From NCBI GenBank assembly GCA_965208395.1, contig CBDBON010000001.1:248001-312000 (forward strand): a stretch of 64,000 nt of DNA. Direction: 5' to 3'. A model generated the notes under the pieces. That model saw nothing but the letters and a program-made list of their open reading frames with translations. It was not told the origin of the DNA and did not search any database. The translations under genes and the position numbers were made by a program. The stretch is from CBDBON01 sp965208395. GTDB taxonomy: Bacteria; Chloroflexota; Dehalococcoidia; Lucifugimonadales; CBDBON01. Numbering within the stretch: position 1 is the first letter of the stretch; the number at the start of each line of letters is the position of its first letter. Positions 1-8,818 of the stretch are shown piece by piece.

Positions 1-306
1 ACGACGATAGGCGTCGTCGCGACCAGCGCGGCGCTGACCAAGGCGCAGGCCAATAGGCTCGCACAGGCCGCGCATGACGGGATCGCCATGGCGGTCACGC
101 CCGCGCACATGATGGGAGACGGCGACACCCTCTTCGCGCTCTCGACCGGTGCAGTGGATGCCCCGGCGGCCATGGACAGGATCTGCGCCGCGGCGGCCCT
201 CTGCGTGGCTAGGGCGGTCGTTCGCGCCGTCAGGTTGGCCGTGAGCCTGGGAGGCGTCCCGTCGATAAGCGATATGGAGATGACCGGGGGAGACGGCCGT
301 GGATGA
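1..306 (+). CDS. P1-family (S58, DmpA-type) peptidase, C-terminal part only
   Basis: The frame is open from the first base and ends at TGA 304-306, so the start lies outside the window. The readable 101 residues begin TTIGVVATSAALTKAQANRL and continue with AHDGIAMAVTPAHMMGDGDT and FALSTG. This is the C-terminal signature of the P1/DmpA family of L-aminopeptidase/D-esterase enzymes, self-processing Ntn-type hydrolases; the catalytic Gly-Ser processing site is probably upstream and cannot be checked. It overlaps the next gene's GTG start by 8 bases, so the two are likely co-transcribed. Family call is from motif recall; the substrate is unknown. Confidence 0.8.
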   Translation, partial: TTIGVVATSAALTKAQANRLAQAAHDGIAMAVTPAHMMGDGDTLFALSTGAVDAPAAMDRICAAAALCVARAVVRAVRLAVSLGGVPSISDMEMTGGDGRG

Positions 307-1186
307 GATAAGCCGGGAGTCGAAGATCGGGTTCATAGGCGCGGGGCTGGTCGGCGGATCGCTGGCGGTCGCGCTGGCGAGGGCGGGCTATCCGGTCGTG
401 GCGGTCGCGAGCCGGACGCACGCTTCGGCCGCCGGTCTGGCCGCCCGTGTCCGCGGGTGCGCCGTCTACACGCGGCCCCAGGAGGTGGTCGACGCCTCCG
501 ACATCGTGTTCGTGACCACCACGGACGGCGCCATACGGGAGGTGGCCGCCGCGCAGAGATGGCGCCGCGGCCAGGGGGCGGTCCACTGTGCGGGAGCAGC
601 CTCGCTGGACGTGCTGGAGGGCGCGGCGCGGGACGGTGCGTTCGCCGGTGCCATGCATCCGCTGCAGGCCTTCTCTTCGGTCGAGAACGGAGTCGAGAGC
701 ATCCCCGGGACGACCTTCGGCATCGAGGCGGAGCCCCCGATGAGGGAATACCTCCGCGCTATGGTGCTGGCGATTGGCGGCAGTGCGGTGTTCGTGCGCG
801 CGGAAGACAAGGCGCTCTACCACCTGACCGGTGTGATGATGGGAGGACTGCTCACCACGCTTGGGGCAACGGCGGCGCAGCTTTGGGACCGGATCGGGAT
901 GAGCCGTGACGAAGGCGTCAGGGCGCTGGTGCCGATGATGCGCAGCGTTTCGCATAACCTGGAGAGGTCGGGTTTGCCGGGCGCGGTTGCCGGCCCCTAC
1001 ATGCGCGGGGATACCGGGACGATCAGGAGCCACCTCGAGGCGCTCCGGGCGAAGGCGCCGGACGTGCTTCCGCTCTACTGCCAGCTCGCGCTGGCTGGTC
1101 TCCCATTCTGTGTAGAGAAGGGTCTGCCGGAGGAGAGGGCGGACGAGATACGGGCGTTGGTGGAGCGCTTCCGTCCCGGCGTCTAA
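299..1186 (+). CDS. Rossmann-like + DUF2520 oxidoreductase-type protein
   Basis: 295 residues from GTG 299. A dinucleotide-binding motif GFIGAGLVGGSLA (GxGxxG at residues 14-19) opens an N-terminal Rossmann domain of about 150 residues; the helical C-terminal half (YHLTGVMMGGLLTTLGATAA onwards) matches the DUF2520 partner domain of this family, which is related to 6-phosphogluconate and ketopantoate dehydrogenase folds. It lies 48 bases upstream of panB and panC. The family has no settled reaction; its place beside panB/panC makes a role in pantoate formation (the missing ketopantoate reductase step) a reasonable hypothesis, but that is inference. Alternative: an NADP/F420-dependent oxidoreductase of unrelated function. 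Confidence 0.8.
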   Translation: MDEISRESKIGFIGAGLVGGSLAVALARAGYPVVAVASRTHASAAGLAARVRGCAVYTRPQEVVDASDIVFVTTTDGAIREVAAAQRWRRGQGAVHCAGAASLDVLEGAARDGAFAGAMHPLQAFSSVENGVESIPGTTFGIEAEPPMREYLRAMVLAIGGSAVFVRAEDKALYHLTGVMMGGLLTTLGATAAQLWDRIGMSRDEGVRALVPMMRSVSHNLERSGLPGAVAGPYMRGDTGTIRSHLEALRAKAPDVLPLYCQLALAGLPFCVEKGLPEERADEIRALVERFRPGV

Positions 1187-1234
1187 CATACGGCGATAGA
1201 CAGACCCCGTACGGGGAGCAGCACAGGAGATACC

Positions 1235-2035
1235 GTGGTGCGCGTCACCATCAACCGGCTTCGGAAGATGAAACAAAACGGCGAGAAGATCGCCATGATG
1301 ACCGCCTACGACTACACCTCGGCGCAGATAGTCGAGCGTGCCGGCGTGCCGATCATCTTGGTCGGAGACAGCTTGGGGCAGGTCGTCCTCGGTTACGAGA
1401 CGACCCTCCCCGTGAGTATGGATGAGATGCTCCACCACGTCCGGGCGGTGGTGAGAGGCTCGACCGACGCTCACGTCGTCGTGGATATGCCGTTCCTGAG
1501 CTACCAGGCCGACGCGGCCGAGGCGGTCCGCAACGCTGGACGGCTGCTCAAAGAGGGAGGTGCGCAGTCGGTCAAACTGGAGGGTGGCGAGCGGCTGGCC
1601 GGAACGATCAGCCGCATCGTTGGCGCGGGCATCCCCGTGATGGGCCACATAGGTCTGATGCCGCAGGCCCTCAACCAGATGAGCGGCTACCGGGTGCAAG
1701 GCAGGTCAGATGAGGACGCGGCCCGGCTGATGCGGGACGCCGTGGCGGTGGAGGAGGCGGGCGTGTACGCGATCGTGATTGAGAGCGTGCCCGCGCCGCT
1801 CGCGCGCTCCATCACCGAACGGGTCGGCGTCCCGACCATCGGGATCGGCGCCGGTGTCCACTGCGACGGACAGGTGCAGGTGCTGCACGATCTTCTGGGA
1901 CTCTACACCGACTTCGTCCCCAAGCACACGCGGAGGTATGCGGATCTGGGTAGACCCGCGGTCGAGGCTGTGTCGGCCTACGTCGAGGACGTCCGATCCG
2001 GGGCCTTTCCCACCACCACGGAGAGCTTTAAGTGA
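1235..2035 (+). CDS. panB: 3-methyl-2-oxobutanoate hydroxymethyltransferase
   Basis: 266 residues, the usual PanB length. It transfers a hydroxymethyl group from 5,10-methylene-THF to 2-oxoisovalerate to give ketopantoate, the first step of pantothenate synthesis. MMTAYDYTSAQ, VGDS (D45), VVDMPF (D84), VKLEGG (E116) and GHIGLMPQ are the metal and substrate-binding motifs of the family. Start GTG 1235 follows an AGGAGA about 5 bases upstream; a second GTG follows at once (1238). Its TGA overlaps the GTG of panC by four bases, so translation is coupled. Confidence 0.97.
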   Translation: MVRVTINRLRKMKQNGEKIAMMTAYDYTSAQIVERAGVPIILVGDSLGQVVLGYETTLPVSMDEMLHHVRAVVRGSTDAHVVVDMPFLSYQADAAEAVRNAGRLLKEGGAQSVKLEGGERLAGTISRIVGAGIPVMGHIGLMPQALNQMSGYRVQGRSDEDAARLMRDAVAVEEAGVYAIVIESVPAPLARSITERVGVPTIGIGAGVHCDGQVQVLHDLLGLYTDFVPKHTRRYADLGRPAVEAVSAYVEDVRSGAFPTTTESFK

Positions 2036-2865
2036 AGATCGTCGAGACGGTTGCGGAGATGAGAGAGGCGGCGGCCTGTGCGGCAAGGCCCCTCGGCCTC
2101 GTCCCGACCATGGGCGCGGTGCACGCGGGGCATGTCGCGCTGATGGACGGGGCGCGGTCGGAGAACGAGACGGTGGTCACGAGCCTGTTCGTCAATCCGA
2201 AACAGTTCGGCCCTGAGGAGGATTTCGACAGCTACCCGAGGGACTTCGCCCGTGACCTCGCTCAGTTCGAGGCGTGCGGTACGGACATCGCCTTCATGCC
2301 GCCGGTGGAGGAGGTCTATCCGCCGGGATTCAGCACCAGCATCGATGTCGGTCCCGTTGCTAAACGACTGGAGGGTGCGTCGCGGCCGGGCCACTTCATG
2401 GGAGTGGCAACTGTGGTGTGCAAGCTGCTGGCCACGGTTCGTCCGGACCGTGTCTACTTAGGCCAGAAGGATGCGCAGCAGTGCGTCGTCGTGAGCCATC
2501 TCAACGCCGACCTGAACCTCGGCGCGGAGATCGTGGTAGTGCCCACCGTGCGGGACCCGGACGGCTTGGCACTGAGCAGCCGGAACGTCTACCTGAGTGA
2601 CGATGAGCGCACCTCCGCGCTGGTTCTCCACCAGGCCCTGCGTCTGGGGGAGCGGTTGTGGATGGATGGCGTGCGAGGCGCCGGAGAGATGAAGGCTCGG
2701 ATGCGAGAGATGATCGAGAGCGATCCCGCCGTGCGCATCGACTACGTGAGCATCGCAGAGTTGGAGAGTCTGGACGAGCTCGACCTCGTCGAGCCGCCCG
2801 CGCTGGTCTCCGTCGCGGCGCGCGTCGGGAAACCCCGGCTCATTGACAACCTCATACTGGAGTGA
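2032..2865 (+). CDS. panC: Pantothenate synthetase (pantoate-beta-alanine ligase)
   Basis: 277 residues. It adenylates pantoate with ATP and condenses it with beta-alanine. The nucleotidyltransferase motif PTMGAVHAGH (HAGH, residues 31-34), NPKQFGPEEDFDSYPR, LGQKDAQQ and LALSSRN are all present. Start GTG 2032 lies inside the panB stop (four-base overlap). The pathway's other genes panE and panD are not in this window; the DUF2520 gene two places upstream may stand in for panE. Confidence 0.97.
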   Translation: MKIVETVAEMREAAACAARPLGLVPTMGAVHAGHVALMDGARSENETVVTSLFVNPKQFGPEEDFDSYPRDFARDLAQFEACGTDIAFMPPVEEVYPPGFSTSIDVGPVAKRLEGASRPGHFMGVATVVCKLLATVRPDRVYLGQKDAQQCVVVSHLNADLNLGAEIVVVPTVRDPDGLALSSRNVYLSDDERTSALVLHQALRLGERLWMDGVRGAGEMKARMREMIESDPAVRIDYVSIAELESLDELDLVEPPALVSVAARVGKPRLIDNLILE

Positions 2866-2888
2866 AGGGCCGCGGGAGCGCTGTCTGC

Positions 2889-2894
2889 TATAAT
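2889..2894 (+). promoter_or_regulatory. Putative -10 element upstream of surE
   Basis: TATAAT occurs in the 78-base gap between panC and surE, about 50 bases before the surE start. A TTGACA at 2843-2848 is too far away (40 bases) to be its -35, so only the -10 match is offered. It would let surE be expressed apart from panBC. Confidence 0.35.
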
Positions 2895-2943
2895 GCGGCG
2901 CGGCTGCGCCCCTGATAGTTAGTGCCGTGTGCCGGGAGTCCTC

Positions 2944-3726
2944 TTGCGTATACTCGTGACCAACGATGACGGTGTTAATGCGCCCGGTCTGTGGGCGTCC
3001 GCCGAAGCGCTGAACAGCCTGGGCGAGGTGTTCGTCGTCGCGCCGGACCGTAACATGAGCGGCGTGGGCACCGCGATGACGCTGTTGAACGTGCTCAGAG
3101 CGCAGGAGATGTCCTCTCCCCTCGCCGGCGTGAAGGCGTGGTCGGTGCAGGGAACGCCGGCCGACTGCGTCATCCTGGCCACGGAGAGGCTGCTCGACGG
3201 TCGTCCCGATCTGTTAGTCTCCGGGATCAACAACGGGGCGAACCTGGGTATGGACGTCATGGTGTCGGGTACGGTCGGCGGCGCGTTCCAGGGCTACTTC
3301 AGAAACATCCCGTCGATCGCAGTCTCGGCCTTCTACGAGACGGAAGTGCTGTACGAAGCGGCGGCGCTTACGACGATGACGCTTGCGCAGGCCATATCGC
3401 GGAACGGAGCGCCCGGTCCGTTGCTGTTGAACGTCAACGTGCCCAGTCTCCCGCCCGACGCCATCGAACGGGCCGAGGTGACGACGCTGGGTCCGGCTAC
3501 CTTTCTGGAGAACGTCGAGCAGGGGACGGACGGAAAGCGCGAGCACTACTGGATCAGGCACAACCGGAAAGTAAGCGCGGAGGTGCGAGAGGGTACTGAC
3601 GTGTGGGCGGTGCGCAACCGGCGCGTCTCGATCACCCCCTTGAGTGTCTCGTTCGCCCCCGAGGGGCCGTCTGCGCCCTTCGAGACGCTCGCCGGAGCTG
3701 TTTGCGACGCCTTCGGTGCCCGGTAG
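2944..3726 (+). CDS. surE: 5'/3'-nucleotidase SurE
   Basis: SurE removes phosphate from nucleoside monophosphates. The metal-binding opening RILVTNDDG, APDRNMSGVG and SGINNGANLG are diagnostic. The family normally starts immediately before RILVTNDDG, so TTG 2944, with GGGAG 5 bases upstream, is preferred; in-frame GTG 2929 would add five residues. The resulting 260 residues are normal length. The MFS gene follows 40 bases downstream on the same strand. Confidence 0.95.
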   Translation: MRILVTNDDGVNAPGLWASAEALNSLGEVFVVAPDRNMSGVGTAMTLLNVLRAQEMSSPLAGVKAWSVQGTPADCVILATERLLDGRPDLLVSGINNGANLGMDVMVSGTVGGAFQGYFRNIPSIAVSAFYETEVLYEAAALTTMTLAQAISRNGAPGPLLLNVNVPSLPPDAIERAEVTTLGPATFLENVEQGTDGKREHYWIRHNRKVSAEVREGTDVWAVRNRRVSITPLSVSFAPEGPSAPFETLAGAVCDAFGAR

Positions 3727-3766
3727 GGGATCCGACGGGTCGGCCCCAGGTTAGGCGGAATCTCCT

Positions 3767-4999
3767 ATGGCTTGGGTTGGCTCCTCTCTGACCGACCGAT
3801 GGGCCGCTTCGCTGCGCTACCGGGACTTTCGGTTTCTCTGGGTCGCGTCGACTATCCAGTCGATCGGCTTTGGGATGGAGAGAGTCGCTCTTGGTTGGCT
3901 GATCTTCGAGATGACCGACTCGGAGTTCATGGTGGGCGTCTCGTCCGCCGTCGCCATGGCCCCCTTCTTCTTCCTGGGAATTCTCTCGGGCGCAGTGGCC
4001 GATTGGGCCGACCGGCGCGTACTCATCAGGTTTGCCACGCTGGGAGGCGTCGTCGCTTCCGGGCTGATGGCCCTGGTGCTGTTGACCGAAGTGGCCCAGG
4101 TCTGGCACGTGATGCTCCTGGCCGTCGCCGTGGGCATCAGCGGTGCCTTCATCCTGACTGTGAGACAGGCTTACACTTACGACATCGTAGGCCCGGAGCA
4201 CTCTCTGAACGGGCTGGCCCTTGGCAGCCTGGCGATGTCGCTAGGTGGAGTTGTCGGGTCGCTGCTCGGCGGCTTTCTCATCACGGAGGCCGGCGTGGGG
4301 GTCCAGTACGTGGTGGTGGCGTGTACCTACGTCTTGTCGGTGGCGGTTCTGATGGCTACCAGAGAGGCGGGGCAGGCGGCGGTGAGCGAGCGTTCGTCGG
4401 TCTTGGAGAATCTCGTAGGGTATGTCCGTCTCCTGCGAGTCAACCGAATGCTCCTGACCCTGATGCTGCTGACGGGCGCGATCGAGATATTCGGCTTCAG
4501 CCACCAGACCCTGCTCCCAGTATTCGCCAAAGAGGTGCTGGGCGTCGACGCGACCGGACTGGGCGTGATGACTGCGGTGCGGCAGGTGGGTGGTGTCGTA
4601 GGCGTGATGCTGCTGGCGGGGCTGGGAGACTTCCGCCGAAAAGGGCTGCTTCAGCTGGGCATCGCGGTCGCCTTCGGAGCGGGCCTGATGGGTTTTGGCG
4701 TGGCGTCGCATCTGTTCGTCTTTCTGGCGCTCCTGACCTTCGTCAACGCCTGCGCGATGAGCGTGGACACGCTGAACAAGACTCTGATGCAGGCCAGCGT
4801 GCCTAACGAGCAGCGCGGCCGCGCGATGGGCTCGTGGGTGTTGAGCATAGGGACGGGGCCGATAGGACACCTCGGCGTCGGCGCCCTGGGTGGTTGGCTT
4901 GGAGCGCCCAACGCCCTGTTGGTGAACGGCAGCGTGCTTGCGTTCATCGGGATCGCATCAGTCTTCGGCCTCCCGCGCATCCGGCGGATAGAGACGTAG
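3767..4999 (+). CDS. MFS transporter (EntS/MFS_3-like exporter)
   Basis: 410 residues with about 12 hydrophobic segments. The opening YRDFRFLWVASTIQSIGFGM, GAVADWADRRVLI (the motif-A loop between TM2 and TM3) and GVMTAVRQVGGVVGVMLL resemble the EntS-type branch of the major facilitator superfamily, which includes enterobactin and drug exporters. Substrate cannot be told from the sequence. It lies between surE and a methyltransferase gene; no operon partner indicates its cargo. Confidence 0.88.
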   Translation: MAWVGSSLTDRWAASLRYRDFRFLWVASTIQSIGFGMERVALGWLIFEMTDSEFMVGVSSAVAMAPFFFLGILSGAVADWADRRVLIRFATLGGVVASGLMALVLLTEVAQVWHVMLLAVAVGISGAFILTVRQAYTYDIVGPEHSLNGLALGSLAMSLGGVVGSLLGGFLITEAGVGVQYVVVACTYVLSVAVLMATREAGQAAVSERSSVLENLVGYVRLLRVNRMLLTLMLLTGAIEIFGFSHQTLLPVFAKEVLGVDATGLGVMTAVRQVGGVVGVMLLAGLGDFRRKGLLQLGIAVAFGAGLMGFGVASHLFVFLALLTFVNACAMSVDTLNKTLMQASVPNEQRGRAMGSWVLSIGTGPIGHLGVGALGGWLGAPNALLVNGSVLAFIGIASVFGLPRIRRIET

Positions 5000-5101
5000 A
5001 CGAAAGCCCTTGTCGGGGTTGTGGGGTATCCATAACGCTTCAATCGGGTGGCGTGGAGAACCCGGAAGGAGAGGGCTGAGGAAGGGATAACGGGAGGAAG
5101 A

Positions 5102-5770
5102 ATGCTCACGCTAGTGCCGGACGATATAGAGAGATACGTCGAGCGGCATACGACGCCGCTGCCGCCCCATCTCGAGGAGTTGGTGAAGTTCACCATCGAC
5201 GAGATGGACTACTCGATAATGCTGTCTGGGCTTGTAGAGGGAAGCCTGCTGCAGCTTCTGGTGTGGGCGTCGCGCGCCCGGCGGGTGCTTGAGATCGGCT
5301 GTTTCACCGGCTTCAGCGCCCAGATGATGGCGGCGGCGCTTCCGGACGACGGCGACCTGATCACGTGCGAGGTGGACCCCGAAAGGGCTGAGGTGGCCCG
5401 GACCCATTGCGACAGGGGCCCGGACGGCCACAAGATAGAGATCTTGGTGGGGCCGGCTCTGGAGACGCTGAGAACCGTCGACGGCCCCTTCGATCTGGTG
5501 TTCATCGACGCGGACAAGACGCCGTACATCTCCTACTATGAGAGGGCGATGGAGCTGCTCTCAGACCGCGGAATCATCGCGGTCGACAACGTCCTCTTCG
5601 GCGGTGGAGTGGTGGAGCCTAGATCCGAGGCCGACAGGACGATGGCGGCGTTCAACGATCACGTCGCCGCCGACCCGAGGGTCCGGCAGCTGATACTCAC
5701 CGTCCGCGACGGCCTGATGTTGGTCCGGAGGGAGGGTATTCGACCGGCTCGGAGGGCAGCTGAACGGTGA
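5102..5770 (+). CDS. Class I SAM-dependent O-methyltransferase (caffeoyl-CoA/catechol type)
   Basis: 222 residues. The SAM-binding motif VLEIGCFTGFSAQMMAAALP, the acidic residues of ITCEVDP, and FIDADKTPY followed by GGIIAVDN-like GIIAVDNVLFGGGV identify the small metal-dependent O-methyltransferase family that acts on catechol-like substrates. ATG 5102 with GGGAGGAAG just upstream is clearly the start; an earlier in-frame start at 5048 has no such site. The acyl-CoA synthetase gene begins 22 bases after its stop, so the two are probably co-transcribed. Confidence 0.9.
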   Translation: MLTLVPDDIERYVERHTTPLPPHLEELVKFTIDEMDYSIMLSGLVEGSLLQLLVWASRARRVLEIGCFTGFSAQMMAAALPDDGDLITCEVDPERAEVARTHCDRGPDGHKIEILVGPALETLRTVDGPFDLVFIDADKTPYISYYERAMELLSDRGIIAVDNVLFGGGVVEPRSEADRTMAAFNDHVAADPRVRQLILTVRDGLMLVRREGIRPARRAAER

Positions 5771-5792
5771 CGAGACATTGCAGGAGATCCGG

Positions 5793-7445
5793 ATGCTGAA
5801 GAGGGGGAGAGACTACCGGGAGACGTACGACGGGTTCAGATGGGAGATACCCCGCCGCTACAACATCGGGGTCGATGTGTGCGACAGGCACGCGGGCGAC
5901 GCCTCCAGGCCGGCGCTGATACACCACGACGAGGGAACGGGCGCCGTCGTCGAGTACTCCTTTCGACAGCTCAGAGAGCTGAGCAACCGGCTGGCCAACG
6001 CCTTTACGGGGCTTGGCATAGGTCGGGGCGACCGGGTGGGAATCGTACTGCCGCAGAGGCCGGAGACCGCGGTGGCCCACCTCGCGGTGTACAAGATGGG
6101 AGCGGTCGCCGTACCGCTCTCCTGCCTGTTCGGTCCTGAGGCTCTCGAATACCGCCTGCGTCATAGCGGCGCCAGCCTCGTGGTGGTCGACGACGACGGC
6201 CTCCCCAAGGTCGAGTCGATAGAAAGCCGGTTGCCGTCGTTGCGACACGTCGTGGCTGTCTCTTCTCGGAGGTGCGGCGATGTCAATAGCTTTGATGATC
6301 TGCTTGCGCGCAGCGACGAGCAGTTCATGCCTGCGGCGACGGACGCTCACGATCCTGCGCTGCTCATCTACACCTCCGGGACCACGGGCCCTCCCAAGGG
6401 TGCGCTGCACGCCCATCGTGCGCTATTGGGTCATCTGCCGGGCGTCGAGTTCTCGAACAACTTTCCGCCGCAGGCCGGAGACCGCTTCTGGGGCCCTGCC
6501 GACTGGGCATGGATCGCGGGGCTGATGGATGTGCTGTTGTCGGCTTGGCATCATGGGCTGCCGGTTCTGGTGGATCCTCCAGGGAAGTTCGATCCAGAGA
6601 GGGCCTTCTATCTGATGGCGCGGCACAACGTCCGCAACGCGCTCATACCTCCGTCCGCTCTGAAGATGATGCGGGAGATCCGAGAGCCGCGGCAGAGGCA
6701 TGACTTCGATCTGCGAACAGTTTTCAGTGGCGGGGAGCCCCTGGGAGCAGAGGTGCTGGAGTGGGGAGAGGAGAGCCTCGGCGTCACCATCAACGAGGTG
6801 TACGGCCAGACCGAGGTGAATATGGTGGTCGGAAGCTGCCACGAGGTGATGAGGATAAGACCGGGATCGATGGGCAGGCCGATGCCGGGACACGAAGTCG
6901 CGGTGATACGGAAGGATGGGAATAGGGCGCCGGCAGGGGAGATCGGAGAGATAGCGGTTAGGCGTCCCGACCCGGTGATGCTCCTCGAGTACTGGAACGA
7001 TCCGCAGGCCACGGAGGACAAGTTCATCGGCGATTGGGCCCGTACGGGCGACATGGCCAGAGTGGACGATGAGGGCTACTTCTGGTTCATGGGGCGAGAG
7101 GACGACCTGATAATCAGCAGCGGCTACAGGATCGGACCGTCAGAGGTCGAAGATTCGATACTCAGGCATCCAGGAGTGTCGATGGCCGCGGTCGTCGGAG
7201 TGCCGCACGAGGTGAGAGGAGAGGTCGTAAAGGCCTTCGTCAAGCTCAAGCCCGGCGTCCGGGCGTCCGCGGAGCTCGTCGAGGCGCTCCGGGAGACGGT
7301 CAGGGTGAACCTGGGCGCCCACGAATATCCGAGGGAGATCGAGTTCGTCGACTCGCTGCCAATGACGACTACCGGAAAGGTCATCCGCCGGGAGCTGCGG
7401 GATCGGGGGGAGCGTCGCGATAGTCCCGGAGGGGTTCAGGCCTGA
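5793..7445 (+). CDS. Acyl-CoA synthetase (AMP-forming, medium-chain/acetyl-CoA synthetase-like)
   Basis: 550 residues. It activates a carboxylic acid to acyl-AMP and then acyl-CoA. Motifs in order: IYTSGTTGPPKGALHAHRA (ATP loop), FSGGEPLGAEV, NEVYGQTEVNMVVGSC, DWARTGDMARVDDEGYFWF, GRxDD-type GREDDLIISSGYRIGP, and the C-terminal catalytic lysine in TTGKVIRREL. ATG 5793 is chosen over TTG 5778 because AGGAG lies 6 bases before it. The tail overlaps the convergent ligase gene by 10 bases (7436-7445). Fatty, branched or aromatic acids are all possible substrates. Confidence 0.92.
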   Translation: MLKRGRDYRETYDGFRWEIPRRYNIGVDVCDRHAGDASRPALIHHDEGTGAVVEYSFRQLRELSNRLANAFTGLGIGRGDRVGIVLPQRPETAVAHLAVYKMGAVAVPLSCLFGPEALEYRLRHSGASLVVVDDDGLPKVESIESRLPSLRHVVAVSSRRCGDVNSFDDLLARSDEQFMPAATDAHDPALLIYTSGTTGPPKGALHAHRALLGHLPGVEFSNNFPPQAGDRFWGPADWAWIAGLMDVLLSAWHHGLPVLVDPPGKFDPERAFYLMARHNVRNALIPPSALKMMREIREPRQRHDFDLRTVFSGGEPLGAEVLEWGEESLGVTINEVYGQTEVNMVVGSCHEVMRIRPGSMGRPMPGHEVAVIRKDGNRAPAGEIGEIAVRRPDPVMLLEYWNDPQATEDKFIGDWARTGDMARVDDEGYFWFMGREDDLIISSGYRIGPSEVEDSILRHPGVSMAAVVGVPHEVRGEVVKAFVKLKPGVRASAELVEALRETVRVNLGAHEYPREIEFVDSLPMTTTGKVIRRELRDRGERRDSPGGVQA

Positions 7446-8818
7446 CGCCTGTCGATGATCCGGCGCGCCTTGAACTGCGTCCGCTCGAACTCTCCGGGGG
7501 GCCTGAGCTCCACCGAGAGGCCGACTCCGACAGCCCGCCGGAGCTCCTGCGCGAATCTTTGCTCGACTTCGGCCTCTGTGGGGACGTTGGGCGCCACCTC
7601 GGCCAGGACGGTCAGCGAGTCCATCCGGCCGGGCTCCCGCTCGACCACCAGCCGGAACTCCTCTCCGAACTCGGGCATCGCTCTCAGTACGTCCTCGATC
7701 CTGGAGGGGAAGATGCCCTGGCCGCGGACTATCACCATGTCGTCGACCCTGCCGGCCAGCCCCTCCGGCAGAGTCGGGTAGGTCCTGCCGCACTCACACG
7801 CGGCATCGGTCCATTTGGCCAGGTCGCCCGACCAGTAGCGGACCATAGGCTGGGAGGTGCGCTCCAGATGCGTGTAGACGGGGACGCCTTCTCCGCCCGG
7901 GGGAACCGGGGCGTGTGTCTCAGGGTCGACGATCTCGGTGTAGACGATGTCGGTCCACAGGTGCATCCCCCGCTTCATGTACCGGCAGCCGGAGTTGGTC
8001 ATCCATGGAGTCATCTCGGCCATGCTTCCCTGGTCCACGACGTAGCAACCGAATGTGTCCTCGATCTCCTTTCGAGTGGATGGGATGCTCGCGCCCGGCT
8101 CGCCCGAGAAGAACATGAGCCGGAAGTTGAAGTCTCTGAGCGGATCGACGCCCATCCGCCTCGCGGTGGACGCCAGATAGAGGGCGTAAGAGGGGGTGCC
8201 GTAGAGGGCGGTGGGCTTCAGCATGGCGATCCAGTCGACGGCGCGCTCGGTCTGCAGGGGCGCTCCTGCCCCGAACGGGAAGCACTTGGCGCCCAGCCGC
8301 TCCGCTCCCAGGAGGGCTCCCCAGCTGCCTATGTAGGCGCTGAAGACGGCGGCGATGATCACTGAGTCCTCGGGACGGAGCCCCGCCGCCCAGAGGATGC
8401 GGGCATGGGCGCCGGCGATGCGCTCCCAGTCCCCGCGGCCTATCCCGAAGATGGTGGGGGCACCCGTGGTTCCCGACGTGCCCTGGATTCGCGTGATGCG
8501 CTCCTGCGGGATGCACAGGTACCGGCCGAATGGAGGGTGAGCCTCCTGCTCGCGGCGCAGGTCGTCCTTGTTGAGGATGGGGAGATGGCGCAGGTCGTCG
8601 ATACTCTGGACGTCGGCGGGGTCGACCGCGGCGTCACGCCAGAGCTCCCTGTAGAACTCCGAGTTGTCGTGAGTGTAGCTCAGCTGGCGGCGCAGCTTGC
8701 GAAGAACGACGCCCTCCCGCTCCCCGGGAGACATCGTCTCTGCGCGTCGGTCCCAGTAGACCTCCTCCGGAGGCGGCGCGACTTCCCGGTACTTCGGCGG
8801 CCACTCCGTCGCATCCAT
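7436..8818 (-). CDS. PaaK-like acyl/aryl-CoA ligase
   Basis: 460 residues, AMP-forming ligase of the phenylacetate-CoA ligase branch. Visible: IQGTSGTTGAPTIFGIGRGD (ATP loop), LYGTPSYALYLA, DQGSMAEM, a CECGRTYP cysteine pair near residue 340, GRVDDMVIVRGQGIFPSRIE, and the Phe-Lys tail FKARRIIDR. It is the third gene of a minus-strand operon; its ATG shares one base with the stop of the mutase small subunit. The likely job is to make the CoA ester that the mutase isomerises. If the mutase is HCM-type, 2-hydroxyisobutyrate is the candidate substrate (inference). Confidence 0.88.
   Translation of the reverse strand: MDATEWPPKYREVAPPPEEVYWDRRAETMSPGEREGVVLRKLRRQLSYTHDNSEFYRELWRDAAVDPADVQSIDDLRHLPILNKDDLRREQEAHPPFGRYLCIPQERITRIQGTSGTTGAPTIFGIGRGDWERIAGAHARILWAAGLRPEDSVIIAAVFSAYIGSWGALLGAERLGAKCFPFGAGAPLQTERAVDWIAMLKPTALYGTPSYALYLASTARRMGVDPLRDFNFRLMFFSGEPGASIPSTRKEIEDTFGCYVVDQGSMAEMTPWMTNSGCRYMKRGMHLWTDIVYTEIVDPETHAPVPPGGEGVPVYTHLERTSQPMVRYWSGDLAKWTDAACECGRTYPTLPEGLAGRVDDMVIVRGQGIFPSRIEDVLRAMPEFGEEFRLVVEREPGRMDSLTVLAEVAPNVPTEAEVEQRFAQELRRAVGVGLSVELRPPGEFERTQFKARRIIDRRQA

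Noticed and set aside
230..1699. 489-codon minus-strand open frame opposite the DUF2520 and panB genes
   Set aside because: It covers two clearly real plus-strand genes and its translation is Arg/His/Asp-rich without a domain; it is a GC-driven shadow.
2843..2848. TTGACA as the -35 partner of TATAAT upstream of surE
   Set aside because: The 40-base gap is far outside the 16-18 expected.
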